Shown here: in pieces, positions 45,744 through 55,212 of the stretch | How the letters are laid out: each line of letters begins with the position of its first letter | Numbering within the stretch: position 1 is the first letter of the stretch | Assembly (NCBI GenBank): GCA_020161405.1 | Contig: JAIUOD010000001.1 | Coordinates: 310,001-374,000 of the forward strand | Source: Pseudomonadota bacterium | GTDB taxonomy: Bacteria; Pseudomonadota; Alphaproteobacteria; Caulobacterales; Aquidulcibacteraceae | DNA length: 64,000 nucleotides | Direction of reading: 5' to 3' | The notes under the pieces: generated by a model | What the model was told of the DNA's origin: nothing | Database searches by the model: none | Seen by the model: only the letters and a program-made list of their open reading frames with translations | Position numbers and translations under genes: made by a program

Positions 45744-47249
45744 TTATTTTGGTATAATTATTGTTTGTAATGCTGCTTTTGGAATTTCAAAATTATAGTA
45801 TTTTTGTGACAGCTCAAGCGAAATCTTTTGGGTATTTTTTGACATATTAACCATTATAACGGCAATTGAGCCATCAGGGTTTTCAAATGCAACATTATAA
45901 ACATCATTTTGCCCACTATTGCTTGCTATTCTTTTGGCGCCAATTTGCACGAATTTAGAAATATGCCCTAATACATAATATTCCATATTGCGTGTTATTT
46001 CGCCTGTTTGGCTATTGATTGTAACAACTCCGCGGCAATCACCACACCCACCCAAATGTGGGCCAAACTTCTCATCTAATGCTAAATTCCAAAGCAAGAC
46101 GCCTTTTGCCCAATTTCTTGTGGTTTCGATAATAAGGTTTTTCGACTGCCACTGCATGTCTGTTGACCAATTTTTAGCCCATTCACCGCCAGAGCATTCA
46201 GTGAAATAAGTATCTTTATCAGGGAATTGGTCGTGTAATTTACCCTGTGTGTCAGGGCTTCCACCATAACAATGCCATCCGATACCGTCGATATATTTGG
46301 CGGCATCCTTATCTTCTAAAACTTTTCTTGGTTCATCTGGTTCATTCCAATTATGATCCCACTCTAAAATTTTGGGCGCATTATCCATTTTTGCTAAAGC
46401 TGGGCCAAGATTTTCTTTTACAAATTTCGCCCTCTCATCATGCTTTACAAGCATTCCAGGATAATCAGCGCCCGTATAATGCGGCTCATTTTGGATGCTT
46501 AAAAAGTCGATATTAATGCCATTTTTTCGCATTTCTTGGGAATATTTTACAAGATAATCTGCATTTGCCTGATAAAATTCAGGCTTTAGAGAGCCGCCAA
46601 TTAATGAATCCGTGGTTTTCATCCAACCCGGCGCACTCCAAGGTGTGGCCATGATTTTCAATTGTGGGTTAATTTGTTTTGCCGCTTTTATAATCGGCAA
46701 AACAGATTTTGGCATTGCATCAAGATTGAAGTTTTTCAAACCAACATCTGTTTGCCCTTTTGGCACATCATTAAGGCTATAATGGGTTTGCGAAAAATCG
46801 GATGCACCAATTGTTAGGCGTGTAAAAGAAAGGTTCAAACCATCGTTTGAAAATAATTCACGCATCAAATCATTGCGTTGCTTGTCATCAAGTTTTTCAT
46901 TTATTAAAAATGCACTTGCATCAGTGATTGCCGCGCCAACACCAATATAGGTTTGAAATTTTTGGCTATTATCAAGTTTGATAATAACATCACCTGAATT
47001 TGTATTTGCAGGTTTAATTGCCGCCTGCATTTTCAATAATGATGATTTATCATCGGTTGTAATATATGAATTTGCACTATTACCGCCAATCACATCAATT
47101 GATATTGGCGGATTAGTATTCGTGGTCTGACAACCGCCAAGTGTGGCGATTGCAAAGCAAATACTAATTATTGAAAAAGCTTTTAAATTGCTGGTGCTTT
47201 GCAAAATTTCTCTATGAAGTCTTTTTGCGTAGGCATTACGTTCACGCAT
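45744..47249 (-). CDS. GH30-family beta-glucanase/glucosylceramidase, lipoprotein
   Basis: 501 aa (from ATG 47249). Lipobox ATLGGCQTT with Cys40, so lipid-anchored. GH30 (beta/alpha)8 barrel with acid/base Glu255 (SIQNEPHYTG) and nucleophile Glu351 (YFTECSGGEW); MATPWSAPGWMK is also typical, and the C-terminal beta domain is present. GH30 includes glucosylceramidases and endo-beta-1,6-glucanases; the GH3 partner favours a beta-glucan. The 5' end overlaps the halogenase-like gene by 67 bases. A TTG at 47204, preceded by GAGA and giving a cleaner signal peptide, is an equally plausible start. Confidence 0.92.
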   Translation of the reverse strand: MRERNAYAKRLHREILQSTSNLKAFSIISICFAIATLGGCQTTNTNPPISIDVIGGNSANSYITTDDKSSLLKMQAAIKPANTNSGDVIIKLDNSQKFQTYIGVGAAITDASAFLINEKLDDKQRNDLMRELFSNDGLNLSFTRLTIGASDFSQTHYSLNDVPKGQTDVGLKNFNLDAMPKSVLPIIKAAKQINPQLKIMATPWSAPGWMKTTDSLIGGSLKPEFYQANADYLVKYSQEMRKNGINIDFLSIQNEPHYTGADYPGMLVKHDERAKFVKENLGPALAKMDNAPKILEWDHNWNEPDEPRKVLEDKDAAKYIDGIGWHCYGGSPDTQGKLHDQFPDKDTYFTECSGGEWAKNWSTDMQWQSKNLIIETTRNWAKGVLLWNLALDEKFGPHLGGCGDCRGVVTINSQTGEITRNMEYYVLGHISKFVQIGAKRIASNSGQNDVYNVAFENPDGSIAVIMVNMSKNTQKISLELSQKYYNFEIPKAALQTIIIPK

Positions 47250-48691
47250 TTTTCTATTACTTTCTGGGTATTATCTAGGAAATCGCGAATTTCATTATCG
47301 GATTTCATATTGACCATTGGATCATAATTATTTGGAATTATGCCTTGGCCGATCATAACTTGTATCCAACTTTCTGGGTTGAATAATTCTTCATTATCGC
47401 GGAAAATTCGGCCATTAGCACGGAATAAATCAATCTTATGCTGTAGCGTGTCTGGAATTGGCGTATTTCTTACATCACGCCAAAACTCGCTATCATCACG
47501 TTCAGTTGCCATATAATGAAGTATTATAAAATCGCGAATGCGTTCAAATTCAAACGCGCCTTGTCGATTATATTCATCAATATTTGCCTGACAGAAATCT
47601 TTATCAGGGAAAAGCCTTACAAGGCGCGTAATTGATGATTGAATCATATGTAGGCCAGTTGATTCAAGCGGTTCAAGGAAACCACCAGAAAGGCCAATTG
47701 CAACACAATTTTTATTCCATAATTTATTTCTTTTACCCAAAGTGAATCGAAGTTTTAGTGGCGTATTTCGCGCCTTTCCCTCAAGACTTGATAGAAGAAT
47801 TTGTTCGGCCTTATCATCATCAATATATTTTGAAGAATAAACATGACCATTGCCAGTGCGATGCTGTAATGGGATTTTCCATTGCCATCCACTTTGTAAT
47901 GCTTTTGACAAAGTATATGGCGGAAATTCACCCGAAGATTCACATGGAACGGCAATTGCACGGTCAACCTTAAGCCACTTACCCCAATTTTCATATCCAG
48001 TTTTAAGGGTTTCTTCAATTAAAAGACCTTTGAAACCAGTACAATCGATGAATAAATCACCTGCGATTTCTTTTTCATTGTCAATCTCAATAGATTTGAT
48101 AAATCCATTTTCGTGTTGATTAACTTTGGTTACATTGGCTTCAATACGTTTAATACCGCGTTTTTCAGAAAGCTTACGCAAATATTTTGCATAAAGCCCA
48201 GCATCAAAATGAAATGCATAGGCGATTTCAGACAACGGGCTTTCCTTCATACTTACATCAGCGCGCATGAATTTATTAAAATCTGGGGCAACAGTATTTA
48301 TTGAATATGCCCCAAGTGGCGCAGCATATCCTTGTTCACGTGCGCGAAGCCAATATTGGTGTAAACGCAAATGTTCCCAATCGCGCCCTATAACGCCAAA
48401 ACCATGGATATATGATTGGCCAATCTGTTTCCAATCTTGGAATTTAATTCCAAGTTTAAACGTTGCCTGAGTTTCGCGAATAAACTCATCTTCATCTAAT
48501 TTCACAATCTGGTTAAATGTTTTGATTGCTGGGATTGTGGCCTCGCCAACACCTATTGTTGGTATTTCTTTGGACTCAACTAATGTGATTTCCAAATTAT
48601 CGCTTAAAAAGCGCGATAACATTGCCGCGCTCATCCAGCCAGCACTTCCGCCGCCTACGATTACAACCTTGAACTTTTCCTCGCTTTGCAT
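47183..48691 (-). CDS. Flavin-dependent 'tryptophan halogenase'-family protein
   Basis: 502 aa. FAD-binding GGGSAGWM (residues 13-20), followed by ESKEIPTIGVGEATIPAI; the halogenase motif WxWxIP is present as SGWQWKIPLQHRTGNGHVYSS. GLSGGFLEPLESTGLHMIQSSI near residue 345 is also typical. Homologues embedded in TonB-receptor/glycan loci are widespread in Caulobacter, Xanthomonas and marine Gammaproteobacteria, and tryptophan is probably not the true substrate. ATG 48691 follows AAAGG. It lies ten bases after the GH3 stop and overlaps GH30, so it is within the same operon. A separate flavin reductase is not adjacent. Confidence 0.92.
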   Translation of the reverse strand: MQSEEKFKVVIVGGGSAGWMSAAMLSRFLSDNLEITLVESKEIPTIGVGEATIPAIKTFNQIVKLDEDEFIRETQATFKLGIKFQDWKQIGQSYIHGFGVIGRDWEHLRLHQYWLRAREQGYAAPLGAYSINTVAPDFNKFMRADVSMKESPLSEIAYAFHFDAGLYAKYLRKLSEKRGIKRIEANVTKVNQHENGFIKSIEIDNEKEIAGDLFIDCTGFKGLLIEETLKTGYENWGKWLKVDRAIAVPCESSGEFPPYTLSKALQSGWQWKIPLQHRTGNGHVYSSKYIDDDKAEQILLSSLEGKARNTPLKLRFTLGKRNKLWNKNCVAIGLSGGFLEPLESTGLHMIQSSITRLVRLFPDKDFCQANIDEYNRQGAFEFERIRDFIILHYMATERDDSEFWRDVRNTPIPDTLQHKIDLFRANGRIFRDNEELFNPESWIQVMIGQGIIPNNYDPMVNMKSDNEIRDFLDNTQKVIEKCVNVMPTQKDFIEKFCKAPAI

Positions 48692-48701
48692 TTTGTGACC
48701 T

Positions 48702-50726
48702 TTATTTTTGGCAAGTTTCCCGCTTATCAAGTTTCAACTTACCAATATTAGTTTTTTGCGAGTAATTTAATCCATAATTTGCATTGAATAAAGGCTTGTA
48801 ATTACCATAAGGCTCATTTGTCGCTGGTGGGCAAGCATCTGAAGGCCAAGGGAAAGATAATTTCCCACTAAAATCATATTTGATTTTGCCGTCTTTGCCT
48901 TTGAATAATAAATCACTTATGCCTTGCGCTTCTGTCCCCGGAAGGAATGCGGCAACGAATGCATCAGACGCATTTATAAGATCATTTGTATAAAGCGTAC
49001 GACCAGAATAAAGAACACTAATGACAGGCGTTCCCTGCCCTTTCAAACGTTCAATATTTGCAATCTCATCGCCAAAACGTGATGAATATGATAATGGCGC
49101 AGGGAAGCGTAAATCACCCTTGGTTTCGGCATATGGGGTTTCACCAACAATTGCGATAATTGCGCTATAATCTTTTGGATTAACGCCTTTACCATCAATT
49201 GAATAAGTTACATTACCTTCACCGATTTGCGCCTTTATAGCTTTTAAAAGCGAGGTTGCATTTGGAAAATCTTCATTAGTATTTTCATTCCCCTGCCATG
49301 TAACAGACCAACCGCCAGTTTGGTTTGAAATATTATCCGCACTATTGCCGATTACCAAAACTTTTTTGTTTGGCGCCAATGGCAAAACACTATTATTGTT
49401 TTTTAAAAGCACAACAGATTTACGAACAGCACGGCGTGCCAATTCTTGGTCGGCTGCTGTATCGATTTTACCTGCATATTTTGATTGCGATGGTTTGATA
49501 TCCCACAGACCCATTTGCATTTTAACGCGTAATATTCTTGTAACCGCATCGTCAATACGGCTCATTGGGATGCGGCCTTCTTCAACGTCTTTTGTGGTAT
49601 TATCAATGAAAGCTTTCCAATCTTCTGGAACCATTACCATATCAACGCCTGCATTGATTGATTGCGGACAATGATCATTGGCGCAGCCCTTTACTTGGGC
49701 AATGCCGTTCCAATCGGAAACTACAAAACCTTCAAATCCCATTTTTTGTTTTAAGGCTTCGGTCAAAAGCTCGTGATTGCCATGTATTTTACCGGCTGTA
49801 TCGCCAAGTGCGCTATTATCCCATGAATTATAGGTTGCCATGATATTTTGCACGCCAGCAGACAATGCACCGTAAAAACCTTGCCCATGTTTATTAATCA
49901 TCTCAAGACGTGAAGAATAGTTTTGGCCTTCATTTATCCCATCTTTAGTGCCGCCATCGCCCATATAATGTTTAGCAGAACCAAGAACTGTGCCATCTTG
50001 TTTTAAGTCGCCTTGAAGTCCTTTTATATATTCATATCCATATTCACGAACTTGGTATGGGTCGTTTGAAAAACTTTCATAAGACCTTCCCCATCTTTGG
50101 TTTTGCACAACAGCCAAAGTAGGCGCAAAAGCCCATTGAATACCAGTTGCACGAACCGCGCGCGCAGTTGCCGCGCCAATTTCACCAACTAATTTGGCAT
50201 CATGCGCAGCACCAAGCCCAATATTATGCGGGAATATAGTTGCGCCATATACATTATTATTTCCATGAACCGCATCAATACCCCAAATGATTGGAATTGG
50301 GTTTTTCATATCGGTTTTCATTGATGCATCATAAAAAGCATCCGATAATGCAACCCAATCATCTAGGCTTGCATGTTTATTCATTGCTGGCCACGCGCCA
50401 CCACCATTAAGCACTGAACCAATATAATATTCTTGCACTTCCTTTGGCGTAATATAGCGAATTTCAGCCTGTGTCATTTGGCCGATTTTTTGACGCAAAG
50501 TCATTGTGCTTATTATAGATTTTATTTTAGCTTCTGTTGCTGCGTCGCTTTTGATTGGGCTATTAATTTTTGGCCAATCTTTAAGTTGTGTTTGAATTGT
50601 TGGTTTTGCATTTGCACTTTGATTAATAAAACCGAATTGCAATGCTAAAAGCGAAATGACGGCTATTTTTGCGATATTATTTTTATAATTAGATTTTTTG
50701 CGGGTCATTTCTTGTAGTTTTGCCAT
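48702..50726 (-). CDS. GH3-family beta-glucosidase, exported, short form
   Basis: 674 aa, exported (hydrophobic segment about residues 19-32 with ANA ending near 40). GH3 catalytic barrel: WGIDAVHGNNNVYGATIFPHNIGLG, RWGRSYESFSNDP, GSAKHYMGDGGT and nucleophile Asp338 (GFVVSDWNG). The second alpha/beta domain has VLLKNNNSVLPL and the likely acid/base region GETPYAETKGD. It is about 150 residues shorter than ExoP-type 1,4-beta-glucan glucohydrolases, which carry an extra C-terminal domain. AAGGAG before the ATG. It releases glucose from oligosaccharides in the periplasm (inferred). Confidence 0.94.
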   Translation of the reverse strand: MAKLQEMTRKKSNYKNNIAKIAVISLLALQFGFINQSANAKPTIQTQLKDWPKINSPIKSDAATEAKIKSIISTMTLRQKIGQMTQAEIRYITPKEVQEYYIGSVLNGGGAWPAMNKHASLDDWVALSDAFYDASMKTDMKNPIPIIWGIDAVHGNNNVYGATIFPHNIGLGAAHDAKLVGEIGAATARAVRATGIQWAFAPTLAVVQNQRWGRSYESFSNDPYQVREYGYEYIKGLQGDLKQDGTVLGSAKHYMGDGGTKDGINEGQNYSSRLEMINKHGQGFYGALSAGVQNIMATYNSWDNSALGDTAGKIHGNHELLTEALKQKMGFEGFVVSDWNGIAQVKGCANDHCPQSINAGVDMVMVPEDWKAFIDNTTKDVEEGRIPMSRIDDAVTRILRVKMQMGLWDIKPSQSKYAGKIDTAADQELARRAVRKSVVLLKNNNSVLPLAPNKKVLVIGNSADNISNQTGGWSVTWQGNENTNEDFPNATSLLKAIKAQIGEGNVTYSIDGKGVNPKDYSAIIAIVGETPYAETKGDLRFPAPLSYSSRFGDEIANIERLKGQGTPVISVLYSGRTLYTNDLINASDAFVAAFLPGTEAQGISDLLFKGKDGKIKYDFSGKLSFPWPSDACPPATNEPYGNYKPLFNANYGLNYSQKTNIGKLKLDKRETCQK

Positions 50727-50777
50727 TAATGGCTCCTTGAAAAATTATACAAGTTGTAAATTGTGGAAAAAATACAA

Positions 50778-50819
50778 CTGCCTTTTTAGTTGAGTAACTG
50801 GGGAAAACTAAAAAGGCAG
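50778..50819 (-). terminator. Long stem-loop upstream of the GH3 gene
   Basis: Perfect 14-bp inverted repeat (CTGCCTTTTTAGTT / AACTAAAAAGGCAG) around a 14-base loop, 52 bases before the GH3 start, in the gap after the TonB receptor gene. Probably an mRNA-stabilising or attenuating structure. Confidence 0.65.
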
Positions 50820-50880
50820 ATGACTAGTTTTTTCAAATAAATGAATTTTCGCTGATTTAATCAGTCTTTTCTTTCTATTA

Positions 50881-50919
50881 AAACCTTGGCCCCGCCGGAA
50901 GGAAAAAGAGCCAAGGTTT
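50881..50919 (-). terminator. Stem-loop directly after the TonB receptor gene
   Basis: 10-bp stem (AAACCTTGGC / GCCAAGGTTT) around 19 bases, starting 15 bases past the receptor stop on the minus strand, with a short T-run (TTTTAATAG). It looks like a leaky terminator giving more receptor than enzyme. Confidence 0.7.
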
Positions 50920-50933
50920 ATTCGGAGGAAGAT

Positions 50934-53792
50934 TTAGAATTTGTAAGAAACGCCAAGCAAGTAACGTGTACCGTAACGTTCAACAATTGTAGGCAATAGG
51001 CTTCCATCAGGAAGTTTCACGCCTTCACGTGTTCTATATAAAGTATCAGTCAAGTTTTGAGCTTGAAGCAATACTGACATTCCGTTTAGTGGACCGCTAG
51101 AGAATGCATAACCAATTTGTGCATCAACTTGTGAATCCGGAAGAATGTAAGTGAAGGTTCTATCAGAGAATAGACCCGCCACATCCGAACGGAATGCAGA
51201 ACGCCAACGCTCAGATACACGGAATTGGAAGCCATATTTCTCATAATAAGCAGTTAAGCTTCGTGCTTCGCCAGAGAAACCAGGTAGCGTATCAGTGCTA
51301 GACGGACCACTTGGGCTTATATTTGTATAATTGTGGGTATACGAACCAGAGAATCCAAAGCCGTCCAAGACAGGAACCCATGAGCCAATGTCAAGTGTAG
51401 CAGATAATTCAAGACCCTTAATATAAGCATCTTTTCCATTTGCTGCTGCAACACCATTTTTTGGTAAAGTAAACGTACCATAGTTTGAAACTACAGGCAG
51501 GTTGTTTGGATTTGGCACACTTGAGAAATCAAAGATAAATGACTGGTTATAAATGTATGAATCAACATTTTTATAGAATCCAGCCAACGCAACATATGAT
51601 TTTGAATTTAAATACCATTCAGCAGAGAAATCATAAGACGTTGCACGCCATGGCTTAAGTAGAGGGTTACCACCGCTACCACTCCAACGTGATTTACCAA
51701 CATCTGGATCAGTTGGGTTAGTAATAAGCGACAGTCCAGCATTAACACTAGCACGCATATCATCAGGTCTCGGACGCGCCATTTGTTTGGCTACACCCAA
51801 ACGTAATTTAACATTTTTCATTACATCAAATGCTAAATTCAAGCTTGGCAATACATCTGTATAATGATTGCTTACGGTTGATTCCACTGGCGTTGAAGAT
51901 GCACCATTTACCAACCAACCATGAGATTCTGTTTTCGTGTCAACAAATTGAACTCCAATATTGCCACGAACAGGAATGCCACTTACTTCGCTATCTATAT
52001 TAAAGCGCGTAAATCCTGTGAAAATTTGCTCATTTAAGCCCCAAAGGCGATTCCAAGCATTGTTATCATCGCGTTGAACAACATTATATTGCGCATTCAT
52101 CATGTCGATAATATTAAATGCCGCAACTGGTCCCCAACCTGAAAATCCAAGATCTGCATTTCCAATGGTTGAAGATGCTAGAGAGAAAGCACTACGACGA
52201 TAAATTCCACTTGGTGCATTTGTAGTTCCACAACTTGCAACACCATTTTGGCTTCCTGTTAATGGCGCAACACTTGGTGAATTGACATAATTTTTCAAAC
52301 ACAAATCAGCATCAGTTGATGATTTTATTTTTTCATGGCTTGAGAAGTTAGCGCCAACTTCCCAACCACTGAATAATGTTCCAGCAAAACTATTTTTTAA
52401 ATCAGTTTTTGCTTTGAAATCAAAGCCTGTATAGGTATCTTCTACATGTGGTTTTTGTTGGAAACCATCTTGGCCCCAACCGCCCCATGGCGCATTATCA
52501 CCAAGGTAAATTTTACTAGCATCGCCATAATTCAAAGTAGGATCAATTTTTGAGAATGTATCCTGACTCATATCAAAAGCGATTGTATCATTTTGTCTGC
52601 CTGCTCCATAACCGCCTGTAATTTGAATATTATTCGCATCACCTTCAGCTTTTGAATATGAAGCATCAAATGTCAAATCCCAGATGCCAGCATGTGTTTG
52701 ATGGTTAATACCGCCAGACAAAATACTATCATCACGTCCGTGATATTGGTTGTTTATTACAGGAACTACACCAGCAATTGTACCTGTGTCAGCTAGCTTA
52801 GTTCCACCAATGTTGATTACATTACCGCGTGTAGCTGCAAGACCAGGGTCAGCACCCCATGCCGCATATGCTTCAACGCCACGCATGACTTCTTCTTGTT
52901 TATATTTTGAATAATATAAGTCTGCAGTAGTATGTGAATTATCATTTGGTTTATATTCGATAACCGCCATTGCGCCATCACGAGTACGAAGGCTTGATAA
53001 AACGCGATTTTCAAAACCTGCCATAACCATTGCATCAGCATTTGTAGCTGCAGCAGAACGATTACCGTCATAATCCCATATTTTTTGGTGCTCTGTTTGG
53101 CGGGTTGATGTTAGATGCGCAACACCAAGCGCAACACCTAATTTGCCATCCATATATTGGTTTACGTAAGAAGCAGAACCACGCCATCCATTTTTCTTAA
53201 CATCTGGATTCAACTGGTTCATATCTAAACCATCAGCGCGGAGATTTAAGGCAATCTGACGACCATTAACACTTAGTGGACGAATAGAGCGCATATCAAC
53301 TGTGCCCGACAAACCTTGACCAGCAACAGAAGAATCAGGTGTTTTATAAACTACAAGGCTGTTGATTAATTCTGAAGGATATTGATCTACCTCAACGCCA
53401 CGGCCATCACCAAGTGAACCCTGTAAGCGACCATTAAAAGTTGTCACAGTAAAATCTGGCGAAGTACCGCGAATATTCAAAACTTGAACATCACCACCAA
53501 CGCGTTGCCCCATTAGACCAGGCAAACGAGCAAGAGATTCAGCAATAGAGGCATCTGGCAATTTGCCAATTTCTTCAGCATTTACGCTTTCAACAATAGA
53601 TGCTTCATTACGCTTTAAACGAATTGATTTAGCCAATGATCCGCGAAGGCCTGTTACGACAACCGTTTCTGAATTTTTTACTTCTGGCGCATCTTGTGCA
53701 ATAACCAGATTTGGCGCAGCGATGATAAGGGCGCCCAGTGATACTGCACCCCATTGCATACCGCGCGTTGCGATATTAGATTTTTTTTCCAT
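50934..53792 (-). CDS. TonB-dependent outer-membrane receptor
   Basis: 952 aa. Signal peptide (MQWGAVSLGALIIAAPNLVIAQ region), then a TonB-box-like ETVVVTG at about residues 42-48, the plug domain (SIVESVNAEEIGKLPDASIAESLARLPGLMGQRV, VLNIRGTSPDFTVTTFNGRLQG) and the beta-barrel ending in the aromatic RYLLGVSYKF. It imports a large ligand, here probably a glucan oligosaccharide, using TonB energy. GGGGGA lies before the ATG at 53792. First gene of the six-gene operon; two LacI-type operators lie 156-224 bases upstream. Confidence 0.95.
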   Translation of the reverse strand: MEKKSNIATRGMQWGAVSLGALIIAAPNLVIAQDAPEVKNSETVVVTGLRGSLAKSIRLKRNEASIVESVNAEEIGKLPDASIAESLARLPGLMGQRVGGDVQVLNIRGTSPDFTVTTFNGRLQGSLGDGRGVEVDQYPSELINSLVVYKTPDSSVAGQGLSGTVDMRSIRPLSVNGRQIALNLRADGLDMNQLNPDVKKNGWRGSASYVNQYMDGKLGVALGVAHLTSTRQTEHQKIWDYDGNRSAAATNADAMVMAGFENRVLSSLRTRDGAMAVIEYKPNDNSHTTADLYYSKYKQEEVMRGVEAYAAWGADPGLAATRGNVINIGGTKLADTGTIAGVVPVINNQYHGRDDSILSGGINHQTHAGIWDLTFDASYSKAEGDANNIQITGGYGAGRQNDTIAFDMSQDTFSKIDPTLNYGDASKIYLGDNAPWGGWGQDGFQQKPHVEDTYTGFDFKAKTDLKNSFAGTLFSGWEVGANFSSHEKIKSSTDADLCLKNYVNSPSVAPLTGSQNGVASCGTTNAPSGIYRRSAFSLASSTIGNADLGFSGWGPVAAFNIIDMMNAQYNVVQRDDNNAWNRLWGLNEQIFTGFTRFNIDSEVSGIPVRGNIGVQFVDTKTESHGWLVNGASSTPVESTVSNHYTDVLPSLNLAFDVMKNVKLRLGVAKQMARPRPDDMRASVNAGLSLITNPTDPDVGKSRWSGSGGNPLLKPWRATSYDFSAEWYLNSKSYVALAGFYKNVDSYIYNQSFIFDFSSVPNPNNLPVVSNYGTFTLPKNGVAAANGKDAYIKGLELSATLDIGSWVPVLDGFGFSGSYTHNYTNISPSGPSSTDTLPGFSGEARSLTAYYEKYGFQFRVSERWRSAFRSDVAGLFSDRTFTYILPDSQVDAQIGYAFSSGPLNGMSVLLQAQNLTDTLYRTREGVKLPDGSLLPTIVERYGTRYLLGVSYKF

Positions 53793-53947
53793 TTGTTCCC
53801 CCTTCGAAACCGAAGCTGTGTCTACACACTAATTTTTGTGGCTTGTGGCCTGATTGAACCTTAAAAATAGTGATGATTCTATTTTGAAACATCAAGCCAT
53901 TGATATTAAAGGCATTAAGCAATTACCAACTACCCAGACGTGAAAAA

Positions 53948-53963
53948 TTGGAACCGCTTCCAA
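53948..53963. promoter_or_regulatory. LacI-type operator 1
   Basis: TTGGAACCGCTTCCAA: near-perfect palindrome with the central CG typical of LacI/GalR operators, about 156 bases upstream of the TonB receptor start. Confidence 0.8.
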
Positions 53964-54000
53964 CAATATTCGCTTATTTTTTTGATTTTGTCAACGACTT

Positions 54001-54016
54001 TTGGTAGCGTTCCCAA
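54001..54016. promoter_or_regulatory. LacI-type operator 2
   Basis: TTGGTAGCGTTCCCAA: same TTGGnAnCGnTnCCAA pattern as operator 1, centre-to-centre 53 bases (about five helical turns), seven bases past the lacI-type gene stop. Suitable for cooperative binding or looping. Confidence 0.75.
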
Positions 54017-54023
54017 GAAAGCA

Positions 54024-55070
54024 TTATCCAAATTGAGCAGCAGATGCACGCTCTACTATAATAAAATCAATAAGTTGGCTTTCACATGTGTCTAATGCAA
54101 CACGCTTTTCAATAATTTCAACCAATGTTTTCACTGCTGCATAACCAAATTCTTTAAGCGGCTGATGAACCGTTGTTAAAGGCGGCCAAATAATTTCTGA
54201 TACTGGTGTGTCATCAAAACCAACAATAGAAATATCTTCTGGAACTTTAAGGCCAAGTTTATGCGCACTAAATAAAGCGCCCGCTGCCATATCATCATTG
54301 GCACATATCAAAGCACTTGGCCGATTATCAGATTCTATAATTTTTTGCGCAAGTTCAATGCCCGATTTAAAAGTGAAATTACCGCGCTTTATTAACATTT
54401 CACTTTCACTTAGATTTGCATCTTTTATAGCGCGCAAAAACCCAAAATATCTTTGCTCTGCGGATAAGTGTTTTTCAATACCTTGAATATAGCCAAATTT
54501 TTTATGGCCCTTATTGATAAGGTTAAGCGTAATTTCATAACCCGCCTTCTCTTCATCAATTCCGATATTGGGCACAAGGTTATTTTTCTTCAATCCAGCC
54601 GATATTGAAATGGTTGGGAATTTATTTGAAATTGCCATTTTCAATATATTATTATCATCGCAAAATGGCGGCGTAAGAATTATTCCAGCATAAGAATTAT
54701 TTAAAATAATATCAGAAATTAAATCAAAAACTTTCGGGCTATTTTGATTTATTGAATGGGTTTGCAAAGCATATCCCAAATCCGAACACGCACGCAAAGC
54801 GCCAATTTCAATACCGGCGCTATAATATGAATTAGGTTCTTTATCGAAGTCAGAAGCGTGTATAATGCCTATTTTTTTAGTTTCGCCAAGTGCCAATGAG
54901 CGTGCCTGTTGATTAACTTTAAAATTAAGCGCCTTAACAGCTTGAAGAACTTTTTCGCGTAATTGCGGCCTAACATTCGGGCCATTATTCAAAACCCTAG
55001 ATACAGAAGTGCGCCCCACACCCGCCAAACTTGCCACATCATCTATAGTTGGTTTTTTTCCACTTATCAT
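54024..55070 (-). CDS. LacI/GalR-family repressor of the glucan operon
   Basis: 348 aa. N-terminal HTH TIDDVASLAGVGRTSVSRVLNNGPNVRPQLREKVLQAVKALNFKVNQQARSLA with the hinge helix, then a periplasmic-binding-protein-like ligand domain (KIGIIHASDF, AGIILTPPFCDD, GYIQGIEKHLSAEQRYFGFLRAI, ALICANDDMAAGALFSAHKLGLKVPEDISIVGFDDTPVSEIIWPPLTTVHQP). It is on the same strand as, and 231 bases upstream of, the TonB receptor, with two matching operators between them. Inducer probably a mono- or disaccharide from the glucan. Confidence 0.94.
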   Translation of the reverse strand: MISGKKPTIDDVASLAGVGRTSVSRVLNNGPNVRPQLREKVLQAVKALNFKVNQQARSLALGETKKIGIIHASDFDKEPNSYYSAGIEIGALRACSDLGYALQTHSINQNSPKVFDLISDIILNNSYAGIILTPPFCDDNNILKMAISNKFPTISISAGLKKNNLVPNIGIDEEKAGYEITLNLINKGHKKFGYIQGIEKHLSAEQRYFGFLRAIKDANLSESEMLIKRGNFTFKSGIELAQKIIESDNRPSALICANDDMAAGALFSAHKLGLKVPEDISIVGFDDTPVSEIIWPPLTTVHQPLKEFGYAAVKTLVEIIEKRVALDTCESQLIDFIIVERASAAQFG

Positions 55071-55162
55071 TCTTTTTTCTTACTATTTATAATGATGTTT
55101 TAGATTAGTTTTTGCATTAAACAAGTCAAAACAGCGGAAAATACATAACAACTATAATATGC

Positions 55163-55191
55163 AAAAAAAATGGGCGCAAAAAGCGCCCATT
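55163..55191 (-). terminator. Terminator of the TorF-porin gene
   Basis: 9-bp stem (AATGGGCGC / GCGCCCATT) with loop AAAAA, followed on the minus strand by eight T residues. It lies 21 bases past the porin stop. Confidence 0.9.
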
Positions 55192-55212
55192 CTATCAACA
55201 TTCTAAATAATA

